64,000 nucleotides of DNA from Flavobacteriales bacterium UBA2669. GTDB lineage: Bacteria; Bacteroidota; Bacteroidia; Flavobacteriales_E; Vicingaceae. A program made the translations under genes and the position numbers. Under the pieces are notes generated by a model. It made no database searches. It saw nothing but the letters and a program-made list of their open reading frames with translations, and was not told the origin of the DNA. Shown here one piece after another: positions 43,470-52,215 of this stretch. The stretch is taken from the NCBI GenBank assembly GCA_002359215.1, contig DEMN01000013.1, positions 124,001-188,000 on the forward strand, written 5' to 3'. Positions within the stretch are counted from its first letter, which is position 1. Every line of letters starts with the position of its first letter.

Positions 43470-44234
43470 ATGAAACTAAAATTACTTATCCTCAGTCTTG
43501 TTTTTTTCATGTCCAATTTACTTTGGTCGCAGGCTTTCGAAAAACCTGTAGTTTCAGATTCTGCTTATACCATTCCTTTGTTTAAAGCTTCTTATGCTGT
43601 TCAGCTAACAGGTGCTGATATGGCAGACCGTTTTGGTGCCAACAACAATGTAGGTGGTAGCTTTGCTGTTAAAACTAAAAAAAATTGGTATTACGGTATT
43701 AAAGGTAATTTCTTATGGGGAGCCACTGTTAGACAAAACAATATTCTCGACCAACTTAAAGATAGCGATGGAATGATAATCAATTCAGAAGGGAAACCTA
43801 CAGAGGTTTTTTTTGACCAACGTGGTTCTTCATTTTTTCTGGTAGGCGGAAGATTGTTTAATGTATTAGCTCCTAATAAAAATTCAGGTTTTCTTGTTTA
43901 CGGAGGAGTTGGAGCACTTCAGCATAAAATAAGCATCAAATTTCAAGGTAAAATTAATAGCTTAACTGATGAGCATAAAAAAGGCTACGACCGTTTTTCT
44001 TTTGGATATGCTGTAAATGCTTTTGCCGGTTATATGTACCTTAGTAAAAACAGGCTTATCAACTTTTTTGGAGGAGTAGATCTTACTCAAGGGTGGACAA
44101 AAAGTCTAAGAAAATTCAACTATGATACAGGCATGCCCGATAATAAAGTTAACTCCGATTTTCTTTATGGATTTAGAGTAGGTTGGATTATCAGACTAAA
44201 CAAGAGAACACAAGAAGAATTTTACTATTACTAA
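43470..44234 (+). CDS. Exported beta-barrel-like protein of unknown function
   Basis: The 254-residue product has a signal peptide (about 1-20, LLWSQ) and many alternating aromatic/polar beta segments, such as NWYYGIKGNFLWG, FLVYGGVGALQHKI, RLINFFGGVDLTQGW and FLYGFRVGWIIRL. It ends EEFYYY. A C-terminal aromatic residue and this strand pattern suggest an outer-membrane beta-barrel. I know no named family. It is 6 bp upstream of a LolD-type ATPase gene, a close pairing that suggests linked function or at least joint expression. Confidence 0.6.
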   Translation: MKLKLLILSLVFFMSNLLWSQAFEKPVVSDSAYTIPLFKASYAVQLTGADMADRFGANNNVGGSFAVKTKKNWYYGIKGNFLWGATVRQNNILDQLKDSDGMIINSEGKPTEVFFDQRGSSFFLVGGRLFNVLAPNKNSGFLVYGGVGALQHKISIKFQGKINSLTDEHKKGYDRFSFGYAVNAFAGYMYLSKNRLINFFGGVDLTQGWTKSLRKFNYDTGMPDNKVNSDFLYGFRVGWIIRLNKRTQEEFYYY

Positions 44235-44240
44235 AAACAA

Positions 44241-44897
44241 ATGATGATAGTTATTGAAAACTTGCACAAAAGCTATGGCGACCTAAAGGTACTTAAGGGC
44301 GTAGATTTATCTATAAAAAAAGGAGAAATAGTCTCTATTGTGGGCTCTTCCGGGGCAGGAAAGTCCACTTTATTGCACCTTATGGGAACTTTAGATAGAG
44401 CTGATGAAGGAAAAATCATCATCAACGATGAAAATACCTCTGTACTTTCAGATAAAAAACTTTCTGTTTTTAGAAATAAACACATCGGTTTTGTTTTTCA
44501 ATTCCACCATTTACTACCAGAATTTACAGCTTTAGAAAACGTTTGTATTCCGGCATTTATTAACCACACTCCCAAAGCCGAAGCTGAAAAAAAAGCCATT
44601 GAGTTGCTTGATTTATTAGGGCTTACAGCAAGAATGCACCACAAACCCTCAGAACTTTCCGGAGGAGAACAACAACGAGTGGCCGTTTGTAGAGCGTTAA
44701 TTAATAGCCCTGCTGTGGTATTAGCAGATGAGCCTTCAGGAAACTTAGACTCTGTTGCTGCTAAAGAGTTACACCAGTTATTTTTTGATTTAAGAGCTAA
44801 AACCAACCAAACATTTGTAATTGTTACTCACAACGAAGAACTAGCCAACATGGCGGATAGAAAGTTAGTAATGAAAGATGGTAAAATCTCTGTGTAA
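44241..44897 (+). CDS. lolD: LolD-type ABC transporter ATP-binding protein
   Basis: ATPase of the LolD/MacB class, which in lipoprotein release works with LolC/E-type permeases. The 218 residues have Walker A GSSGAGKS (35-42), a Q-loop FQFHHLLPEFTALENV, signature LSGGEQQR, Walker B VVLADEPSGNLD and H-loop IVTHN. No permease gene adjoins it, so the permease (LolCE-like) must be elsewhere. The start could be either of two adjacent ATG codons at 44241 and 44244. It is 6 bp after the beta-barrel-like gene. Confidence 0.9.
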   Translation: MMIVIENLHKSYGDLKVLKGVDLSIKKGEIVSIVGSSGAGKSTLLHLMGTLDRADEGKIIINDENTSVLSDKKLSVFRNKHIGFVFQFHHLLPEFTALENVCIPAFINHTPKAEAEKKAIELLDLLGLTARMHHKPSELSGGEQQRVAVCRALINSPAVVLADEPSGNLDSVAAKELHQLFFDLRAKTNQTFVIVTHNEELANMADRKLVMKDGKISV

Positions 44898-44930
44898 GCA
44901 ACTTAAAAGCTACTTTACTGATTTTGTAAG

Positions 44931-45043
44931 CTATTTTTTTATACATTTGGGAAAAATGAGTCTAACCGTTTTTTTTTATTTTATCAGACCCATCTACACA
45001 AATATGGTTGTATAGGTCTAACTGAGTCAGACCTATATATAAG
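44931..45043 (+). repeat. Promoter-hairpin leader element, copy 2
   Basis: It matches the element at 8865-8931: TACATTTG -7 box (44942-44949), A-rich segment, GTCTAA and TCAGAC arms around a T-rich loop, and a second TCAGACCTATA followed by TATAAG. A 9-bp perfect hairpin, TATAGGTCT (45011-45019) with AGACCTATA (45029-45037), is an extra here, as if part of the element were duplicated. It lies 44 bp before the GTG start of the orphan gene at 45087. Confidence 0.6.
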
Positions 45044-45086
45044 TTGGTAAACATTGTGAATCGTATTTATTATAATTTAAAATAGA

Positions 45087-45743
45087 GTGAATAGACTTTT
45101 TATAATATTAATTTCATTAATTCTTGTAAGCAGTTCTATCGCACAAACTGACACGATCTCTACCTACAGCATTAATGGAGAGTATTGGTATGAAGCCATT
45201 TCACTTTTATCGGATTCGACATATCATTATCGTTATTCTGGATGTACTGAAGGAGGAATAGACACAGGACGTTATTCTATTACTAATGACATACTTGAGT
45301 TAAATTCATTTAAAACAAATGATTTTCTTCCTGGTGACTTTATATTCTATGGGAATGATTTCAAAAATGACAGCACATCATCTAGTTTTGAAATTAAATT
45401 ATTGAATTCAACTAGTGTTTCTTTGTCTCAAATATCAATAGAAATAGATGGTTTCCCTTGGGAAATTAATAATGTTATTATTCCAAAGGAAAAATTAGTA
45501 ATTGGGCTTGACAATGTTTTCACGCCCTCATCAATGCGTATCTATTTTAAAGAATTAGGTAGGCACTTTTGGTATAAAATTGACAAAGAATCAAATTTTT
45601 TAATATGTGTAATAAAAGAAAATTCAGTTTCACAGAAAAAACAGATTCCATTACGTAAAGAAAAATTAGATATTAAAAAACATCAAATTTGTGGCAGAGA
45701 TAAAGAAAATGGCTTCTTTTTAGATTGTTTAAATAAACAGTAA
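45087..45743 (+). CDS. Orphan exported protein of unknown function
   Basis: The 218-residue product starts with GTG and has a signal peptide (about 1-20, SSSIAQ). The mature part has a YHYRYSGCTEGGIDTGRYSI segment near the start, a beta-rich middle and a basic C-terminal end with two Cys (HQICGRDKE and FLDCLNK). It has no sorting domain or lipobox. I do not recognise the family. It is alone between lolD and manC, and its leader resembles that of the DUF4062/STAND gene, which suggests shared regulation or a shared origin. Confidence 0.55.
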   Translation: MNRLFIILISLILVSSSIAQTDTISTYSINGEYWYEAISLLSDSTYHYRYSGCTEGGIDTGRYSITNDILELNSFKTNDFLPGDFIFYGNDFKNDSTSSSFEIKLLNSTSVSLSQISIEIDGFPWEINNVIIPKEKLVIGLDNVFTPSSMRIYFKELGRHFWYKIDKESNFLICVIKENSVSQKKQIPLRKEKLDIKKHQICGRDKENGFFLDCLNKQ

Positions 45744-46003
45744 AATTGTTTTGATAATATTATATAACGATTTGCCAACAATCTCCATATTTTATTATGT
45801 TGGTTGATTACTGTACATTTTGGTTTCAACAAAACGAAAACATAGAGTAACCGTTGAAAGAAAAAATTAATAAAATATATCCCCAATGATGTCGAACATC
45901 ATCATTTATACTCTTGCCTAAAGTTGCATTCAAGCACCTAACTATTGCATACAAATAATTACTAATTTAGCACCTTTAAAAATCATCTTAAATTCATTTT
46001 TCA

Positions 46004-47083
46004 ATGAACAAAAACAACTATTGTGTAATTATGGCTGGCGGCATTGGAAGCCGATTTTGGCCTATGAGCAGAACTGCTCGTCCGAAGCAATTTTTAGATA
46101 TACTAGGTACCGGAGAAACACTTTTGCAACAAACCTTTAACCGATTAAAAAAACTTTGTCCTGAAAAAAATATTTACATTGTAACCAATGACAGCTATGA
46201 AGCCTTAGTTTTAGAACAACTAAAAGGCGTTGACAAAAGCCAAGTATTATGCGAGCCTTCCAGAAAAAATACAGCTCCTTGTATTGCTTATGCCAATTAT
46301 AAAATTGCTACCCAAAACCCAAATGCAACTATTTTAGTCGCTCCTGCCGATCATCTTATTCTTAAAGAAGAAGAGTTTTTACGAGTGGCAAACATTGCAC
46401 TAAACTATGCCGAAAACAACGATTGTTTAGTGACCTTAGGCATTACTCCTACCCGACCTGATACCGGTTATGGCTATATTCAGTATATTGAAGAAGAAGG
46501 CAATGAAATAAAAAAAGTAAAAACATTTACCGAAAAACCAAACTTAGAATTAGCCAAAGAATTTATTCAAAGTGGCGATTTTACTTGGAATTCAGGCATG
46601 TTTGTTTGGAGTTTAAAAAGTATTCAAAAAGCATTTGAAAGCCATTTGCCTACCATAACTCAACTTTTTGAAGAACAAAAAGCAGCTTTTAATACTTCCG
46701 AAGAGATAAAAGCCATTACGTCTATTTATGCTCAATGCAAAAACATTTCTATAGATTACGGCATTATGGAGAAATCTAAAAATGTATATGTAATGAGTGC
46801 TGATATTGGTTGGTCAGACTTAGGAACTTGGGGTTCTATTTACACCCATTTGCCACATGATGAACATGAAAATGCTGTTGTTGGAAAAAATGTGATGTTA
46901 TACGAATCTGAAGGAAACATTATTAATGTTCCTAAAGACAAACTAGTGGTACTGCAAGGATTAAAAGACTACATAGTGGTTGAAGCAGATAACATTCTGT
47001 TAGTGTGTAAAAAAGAAGATGAACAACAAATTAAGCAGTTTGTTAATGACATCAAATTAACAAAAGACGAAAAATTTTATTGA
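46004..47083 (+). CDS. manC: Mannose-1-phosphate guanylyltransferase
   Basis: Makes GDP-mannose from mannose-1-phosphate and GTP for surface polysaccharide synthesis. The 359 residues have the nucleotidyltransferase motif MAGGIGSRFWPMSR with ARPKQFLD, then EPSRKNTAPCIAYA, VAPADHLI, FTEKPNLE and NSGMFVW. The C-terminal isomerase domain of bifunctional ManC-type enzymes is absent, so it is the short monofunctional form usual in Bacteroidota. It is 18 bp upstream of tatC. Confidence 0.93.
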   Translation: MNKNNYCVIMAGGIGSRFWPMSRTARPKQFLDILGTGETLLQQTFNRLKKLCPEKNIYIVTNDSYEALVLEQLKGVDKSQVLCEPSRKNTAPCIAYANYKIATQNPNATILVAPADHLILKEEEFLRVANIALNYAENNDCLVTLGITPTRPDTGYGYIQYIEEEGNEIKKVKTFTEKPNLELAKEFIQSGDFTWNSGMFVWSLKSIQKAFESHLPTITQLFEEQKAAFNTSEEIKAITSIYAQCKNISIDYGIMEKSKNVYVMSADIGWSDLGTWGSIYTHLPHDEHENAVVGKNVMLYESEGNIINVPKDKLVVLQGLKDYIVVEADNILLVCKKEDEQQIKQFVNDIKLTKDEKFY

Positions 47084-47101
47084 AAAATACCCCTTTAATT
47101 A

Positions 47102-47914
47102 ATGAGCGACCAAAACGAAAATACAGAAAAAAAAGAAATGTCTTTTTTAGATCATCTTGAAGTGTTGCGTTGGCACTTAGTTCGTTCCAGTATCGCTATT
47201 TTAGTTTTTGCCTCGTTGGCTTTTGTTTTTAAAAACATTGTTTTTGATGAGATTATTTTAGCTCAAAAAAATTCCGACTTTTTTACTTACCAACTTTTTT
47301 GCAGGTTCTCGGAATGGATTGGCAAAGGTGATGCCTTGTGTTTAGGTGATATTAAATTTAGTTTAATCAACCTTACCATGAGTGGGCAGTTTACTATCCA
47401 CATCATTACTTCTATTATTGCCGGAATAGTATTGGCTTTTCCATACTTATTATTTGAAATTTGGCGTTTTATTCGTCCTGCACTTCATAAAAAAGAAAGA
47501 AAATATGCTACCGCTTTAATTCTTTCAGGTTCTGCCTTATTTATGATGGGAATTTTGTTTGGCTACTATTTTATCTCACCGCTTTCTGTGCAATTTTTAG
47601 GCAACTACCAAGTAAGTGAATTAGTTCAAAATCAAATTAGTATTCAATCTTTTATTTCAACAGTAACCACCTTAACCTTAGCTTGTGGATTGGTTTTCGA
47701 ATTGCCTTTATTGGTTTATTTCCTATCTAAAATGGGAATTTTAACTCCAGAAGTAATGCGTAAATACAGAAAAATAGCCATTGTGGTAACACTTATTTTA
47801 TCGGCTGTAATTACACCTCCGGATATTACTAGTCAAGTTTTACTAACAATTCCACTGCTTTTGTTGTACGAATTCAGTATTTTTATCTCTAAAATAGTAA
47901 ACAAAAACAACTAA
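47102..47914 (+). CDS. tatC: Sec-independent protein translocase subunit TatC
   Basis: Receptor component of the twin-arginine export system. The 270-residue product has six membrane helices, the cytoplasmic N-terminal motif SFLDHLEVLRWHLVRS, and the conserved block RPALHKKERK after the second helix. The final loop is followed by VTLILSAVITPPDITSQ, a TatC hallmark. No tatA/B lies in the window. It is 15 bp upstream of lptB, and a tatC-lptB order is common in Bacteroidota. Confidence 0.95.
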   Translation: MSDQNENTEKKEMSFLDHLEVLRWHLVRSSIAILVFASLAFVFKNIVFDEIILAQKNSDFFTYQLFCRFSEWIGKGDALCLGDIKFSLINLTMSGQFTIHIITSIIAGIVLAFPYLLFEIWRFIRPALHKKERKYATALILSGSALFMMGILFGYYFISPLSVQFLGNYQVSELVQNQISIQSFISTVTTLTLACGLVFELPLLVYFLSKMGILTPEVMRKYRKIAIVVTLILSAVITPPDITSQVLLTIPLLLLYEFSIFISKIVNKNN

Positions 47915-47929
47915 ATTTAATTTTTATTA

Positions 47930-48661
47930 ATGATTTTACGAGCCGAAAATATTATTAAAAAATATGGAAAAAGAACAGTTGTTCAGGGTGTTTCTATAGA
48001 TGTTAAGCAAGGGGAGATTGTTGGGTTACTTGGACCGAATGGAGCCGGAAAAACCACTTCATTTTACATGATTGTAGGCTTGGTTCAACCAAATGAAGGA
48101 GAGATTTTTTTAAATGATAAAAATATTACCAAACTCCCTATGTACAAAAGAGCTCAAATGGGAATTGGTTATTTACCTCAAGAGGTTTCTGTTTTTAGAA
48201 AACTGAGCGTTGAAGATAACATTAGTGCCATCTTAGAAATGATGGATTTAACCAAAGCTCAACAAAAAGAAAAATTGGAATCGCTTATTGAAGAATTTGG
48301 TTTAGGTCATGTTCGTAAAAACCTAGGGCATAACTTATCGGGAGGAGAAAAAAGAAGAACAGAAATTGCTCGTGCATTGGCTTCCGACCCTAGCTTTATT
48401 TTACTTGATGAACCTTTTGCAGGTGTTGACCCCATTGCTGTTGAAGATATCCAAAGTATTGTAGCTACATTAAAACAAAAAAATATAGGTATTTTAATTA
48501 CCGACCACAACGTGCAAGAAACACTTAGCATTACCGACAGAGCCTATTTACTTTTTGAAGGTAAAATCCTTAAAGCAGGAACAGCCGAAGAATTAGCAGC
48601 AGACGAACAAGTTAGAAGAGTTTATTTAGGTCAGAGTTTTGAATTAAAAAGAAAAGTTTAA
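47930..48661 (+). CDS. lptB: LPS export ABC transporter ATPase LptB
   Basis: Cytoplasmic ATPase of the Lpt machine that moves lipopolysaccharide from the inner to the outer membrane. The 243 residues have Walker A GPNGAGKT (35-42), Q-loop GYLPQEVSVFRKL, signature LSGGEKRRTEIARAL, Walker B FILLDEPFAGVDP and ITDHNVQETL. The combination GEKRR and FAGVDP is typical of LptB and not of branched-chain amino acid ATPases. It is downstream of manC and tatC in one apparent operon. Confidence 0.94.
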   Translation: MILRAENIIKKYGKRTVVQGVSIDVKQGEIVGLLGPNGAGKTTSFYMIVGLVQPNEGEIFLNDKNITKLPMYKRAQMGIGYLPQEVSVFRKLSVEDNISAILEMMDLTKAQQKEKLESLIEEFGLGHVRKNLGHNLSGGEKRRTEIARALASDPSFILLDEPFAGVDPIAVEDIQSIVATLKQKNIGILITDHNVQETLSITDRAYLLFEGKILKAGTAEELAADEQVRRVYLGQSFELKRKV

Positions 48662-48714
48662 TCCAAATATAATCAAGAAGCTTACTGCTAATTGATCCTA
48701 AAAACTAAAAGATA

Positions 48715-50841
48715 TTGCTTAACTATATCCCATTAGTTCGTCTTTTAATTCCTTTTATTATAGGAATTATTTTTGCCATCTACCTTCCGGCAAGTTCAAG
48801 CCTACCCCAATATGTATTTTTAGGAGTTGTTGTTAGCTATATTATACTTTTCTCCATCAAAAAAATTAATACTAATTATCAATTCAGATGGGTTTTTGGT
48901 GTACTTATTTATGGTAGTTTTATATTAGCAGCCTATAGTTTAACTTCCATCAAAACCAATCAATCTCATTCTTCTTATCAATTAAATGATTCCGAAAATA
49001 GGTTTATTATTGCTGAAGTTATTGAACCTACCGAAGAAAAAGCCAACTCTGTAAAAGCGGTAGTAGAAATTATCGGTTTAAAAACCAACGAGAAGTGGAA
49101 AAATACCAATGGCAAATCTATTATTTACCTACAAAAAGACACGTTGGCAAATCGCTTAAAATTAGGCGACATCATTTCTTTTGAACCTGTATTAAAAGAT
49201 GTTCCAGCACCAAAAAATCCGCATGAATTTAGTTTTAAACGATATTTATCTTACCACCTTATTCACCAACAAGCTTATTTGCGTAGTAACAATTGGAAAA
49301 TAATCCATAAAAATAACGACATCTCCATTTTTGCTTACGCAAGCAATATCAGAAAAATGCTGATAAGTAAACTAGAAGAAATGGGAGTTAAAGACAAACA
49401 ACTTAATGTGGCTTCCGCTTTAGTTTTAGGTTATAAAAATGAAATTGATGCTCAGCTAAAAAGTGCTTACTCTAGTGCAGGAGCTATGCATGTGTTGGCC
49501 GTTTCCGGACTTCATGTTGGTATTATCTTTTTGATTCTAAATCAGGCTTTTCAGTTTTTTAATAAACTCAAATATGGTAATTACATTAAAGGAATTCTCA
49601 TCATTATATTGCTGTGGGCTTATGCTCTTTTAACGGGTTTATCGCCTTCAGTAATGCGAGCGGCCACCATGTTTAGCTTTATTGTTGCTGCCAAAGCAAC
49701 CAAAAGCAATGCAAACTTTTTCAACACCTTGGCAGCTTCTGCTTTGTTTTTACTTATTATCAACCCATTTTTATTAATGGAAGTTGGTTTTCAACTTTCT
49801 TACCTTGCCGTAATCGGGATTGTAGTTATTCAACCTTGGGTTTATAACCTTTTCTACTCTAAATGGTGGCTGTTGGATAAAATTTGGGAGCTTACCGCTG
49901 TTTCTATTGCTGCACAAATAGCTACTTTTCCCTTGGGTTTATATTATTTCCATCAGTTCCCCAATTATTTTATGCTTTCCAATTTAGTAGTAATTCCGCT
50001 GGCAATTTTAATTTTATATTTAGGAATAATTACGCTTATTGCTTCTCCCATCTTAATTATTGGCAGTTTATTAGGAAAAATACTCAACATGATTATTCTC
50101 GGTTTAAACGAAGCTGTTATATTTATTGATAAAATCCCCTATTCGCTTACCCAAAATATAAAATTTAATTTACTGGATAATTACTTAACTTATCTTGCTA
50201 TTATTTTAATTATCCTTACTATTCACTATAAAAATTTAAAATACTTTATGGCGGGAGTTGCTTGTTTTATCATTATTTTCAGCTTTCGTTTAAAAGATAA
50301 TATTCATCAGATAAATCAGAAATACTTAACGGTTTATAACATTCCCGGGCATTCTGCAATTAATTTAATTGAAGGGAATGACAATGTATTGTTTTCTGAT
50401 ATAAAACTCCTAAACAATAAAAGTAAGCTCATGTTTCATGTACAGAATAATTGGATTCAGAAAGGAGTAGAATCTGAAAAAATAGTAACGCTAAACAAAT
50501 TAACTGATAGAAACCCATTATCTACTCTTTATATAACAGACAATAAAAACGTGTTTGTAAAACGGAATTACCTTCAGTTTTTTAATGAAAAAATGGCAAT
50601 TCTTCCTCCTGATTTTCAACTAAAAAGTATTACAAAACCTTTACCTCTTGATTTATTAATTATTACTAAAAACCCTAAATTTTCTATTCAAGAACTACTA
50701 CAAACATTTAAGCCTAAAGAAATTATTATAGATGCTTCCAACTCTAACTACATTTCAGAAAAATTAAAATCGGAAGCAAAAGCACTAAACATTAAATGTT
50801 GGTCGGTTTTAACTGATGGAGCATACACCAAACAGTTATAA
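48715..50841 (+). CDS. ComEC/Rec2-type membrane protein
   Basis: The 708-residue inner-membrane protein is related to ComEC, the DNA channel of natural transformation. A DUF4131-like N-terminal segment (RLLIPFIIGIIFAIYLP, FEPVLKDVPAPKNPHEFSF) is followed by the Competence domain with AMHVLAVSGLHVGIIF, LLTGLSPSVMRAATMF and ten or so helices to about 525. The C-terminal part (530-708) is in the place of the metallo-beta-lactamase-like nuclease domain but lacks an HxHxDH motif, so that activity is doubtful. The TTG at 48715 is used as start because no ATG fits the hydrophobic N-terminus. Confidence 0.88.
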   Translation: MLNYIPLVRLLIPFIIGIIFAIYLPASSSLPQYVFLGVVVSYIILFSIKKINTNYQFRWVFGVLIYGSFILAAYSLTSIKTNQSHSSYQLNDSENRFIIAEVIEPTEEKANSVKAVVEIIGLKTNEKWKNTNGKSIIYLQKDTLANRLKLGDIISFEPVLKDVPAPKNPHEFSFKRYLSYHLIHQQAYLRSNNWKIIHKNNDISIFAYASNIRKMLISKLEEMGVKDKQLNVASALVLGYKNEIDAQLKSAYSSAGAMHVLAVSGLHVGIIFLILNQAFQFFNKLKYGNYIKGILIIILLWAYALLTGLSPSVMRAATMFSFIVAAKATKSNANFFNTLAASALFLLIINPFLLMEVGFQLSYLAVIGIVVIQPWVYNLFYSKWWLLDKIWELTAVSIAAQIATFPLGLYYFHQFPNYFMLSNLVVIPLAILILYLGIITLIASPILIIGSLLGKILNMIILGLNEAVIFIDKIPYSLTQNIKFNLLDNYLTYLAIILIILTIHYKNLKYFMAGVACFIIIFSFRLKDNIHQINQKYLTVYNIPGHSAINLIEGNDNVLFSDIKLLNNKSKLMFHVQNNWIQKGVESEKIVTLNKLTDRNPLSTLYITDNKNVFVKRNYLQFFNEKMAILPPDFQLKSITKPLPLDLLIITKNPKFSIQELLQTFKPKEIIIDASNSNYISEKLKSEAKALNIKCWSVLTDGAYTKQL

Positions 50842-50898
50842 TTCTTTTTTTTAATGATAAAAAATCACTACATTTATCCCCTAAATATTTAAATACTT

Positions 50899-52215
50899 AT
50901 GAATACCAAAACATATTATAGCCTTTTATTATTAAGTATCTCTGTTGCTTTTTTTTCATGCACTAAAACTGATTTTGATGAATTTGAAGTAGCATCAGGA
51001 AATGCAGATTTTACCAATTATGTAGCCGTAGGAAATTCGCTTACACAAGGTTATCAAGATGGTGGCTTGCATAATGAATTAGGGCAGCACGAAAGTTCTT
51101 ACCCGGCTATTTTATCTAAACAACTTAAATTAATCAATCCCAACTTAAGCTATTTACAGCCAACGGTTCAAGGAAATGGTTCGGGTTACATTCACTTAAA
51201 GTGGGAAAATGAAGAGATAAAAGTAATTAAAGTCCATGATTCTGAAAGAAACGACAATCATCCCGATGCTATTAAAAATGATCCTTCATGGGAAACTTGG
51301 GGAAACAAGTCATTAAAATATAATAACTTGGGAGTTTCTGGCTTTAAATTAGCCAATGTTGTAGGTGGCGGAAATACTTCTGCTTCAGTCAACTATTTTG
51401 TGAGTAATGTTAACCCTTATGCTCGTTTTTTAGATTGGGGAACAACAACTAATAAGATTAGCTATTTAGACCACATCAAAAATAGCAATGCTACTTTTTT
51501 TACGAATTGGTTAGGAAATAATGATGTTTTGGGTTGGTCGACAGCTGGTGGTGATGATGGTTATGAAGCTCAGTTTAACGAATATTTTTCTAAATTAACT
51601 GATGTAACAGAATTTAGTAACAAATACGATTCGGTTTTGTTAGCTTTTAAAAATATGGGAGCAAAAGGAGTTTGTGCTACCATTCCAGATGTAACCTCAA
51701 TTCCTTATTTTAAGACAGTTACCTTAGATGCTATTGGTGGCGATGTTTGGATTACTGAAGGACCTTATTCCAACAATCCAGGAAATGTTAGAAAAGCTAC
51801 AAACGAAGACTTAATATTACTAACTGCTTCGGATGAATTAGCTATTGGAAATGGACTTTCACAAAATAAACCGCTAGACCACACTTTTGTTTTAGATAAA
51901 GATGAAAAAGCCATTTCTCAGAGTACTGTTATAGCTTATAACAACGTTATTCGTTCTTTAGCTGCTTCTTATGGCTTTGCTGTTGCAGATATGTACGAGT
52001 TTATGCGAGATTTAGAATCGGGATTAGTTTTTGATGGCATTGATTTTTCTCCTGAGTTTGTTTCGGGAGGTGTTTTTTCACTTGATGGTGTACATCCAAA
52101 CTCAAGAGGTTATGCTATAATCACTAATAAATTTATTGATGTTATTAATCAGCATTACAGTTCTACCATTCCAACAGTAGTTGTAGGTGATTATAGAGGT
52201 GTTACTTTTCCATAG
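50899..52215 (+). CDS. SGNH/GDSL-family hydrolase lipoprotein
   Basis: The 438-residue product has a lipoprotein signal (VAFFSC, Cys at about 21) and an SGNH hydrolase fold. The four SGNH blocks are visible: Ser in VAVGNSLTQGYQ, Gly in NLGVSGFKLANVVGG, Asn in NWLGNNDVLG and His in SLDGVHPNSRGY. The substrate could be a lipid or an acylated polysaccharide and is unknown. Its last 14 bp overlap the end of the convergent MFS gene. Confidence 0.9.
   Translation: MNTKTYYSLLLLSISVAFFSCTKTDFDEFEVASGNADFTNYVAVGNSLTQGYQDGGLHNELGQHESSYPAILSKQLKLINPNLSYLQPTVQGNGSGYIHLKWENEEIKVIKVHDSERNDNHPDAIKNDPSWETWGNKSLKYNNLGVSGFKLANVVGGGNTSASVNYFVSNVNPYARFLDWGTTTNKISYLDHIKNSNATFFTNWLGNNDVLGWSTAGGDDGYEAQFNEYFSKLTDVTEFSNKYDSVLLAFKNMGAKGVCATIPDVTSIPYFKTVTLDAIGGDVWITEGPYSNNPGNVRKATNEDLILLTASDELAIGNGLSQNKPLDHTFVLDKDEKAISQSTVIAYNNVIRSLAASYGFAVADMYEFMRDLESGLVFDGIDFSPEFVSGGVFSLDGVHPNSRGYAIITNKFIDVINQHYSSTIPTVVVGDYRGVTFP

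Noticed and set aside
45683..45886. Minus-strand ORF of 67 codons
   Set aside because: It overlaps the end of the orphan exported-protein gene and has no signals of its own; likely chance.
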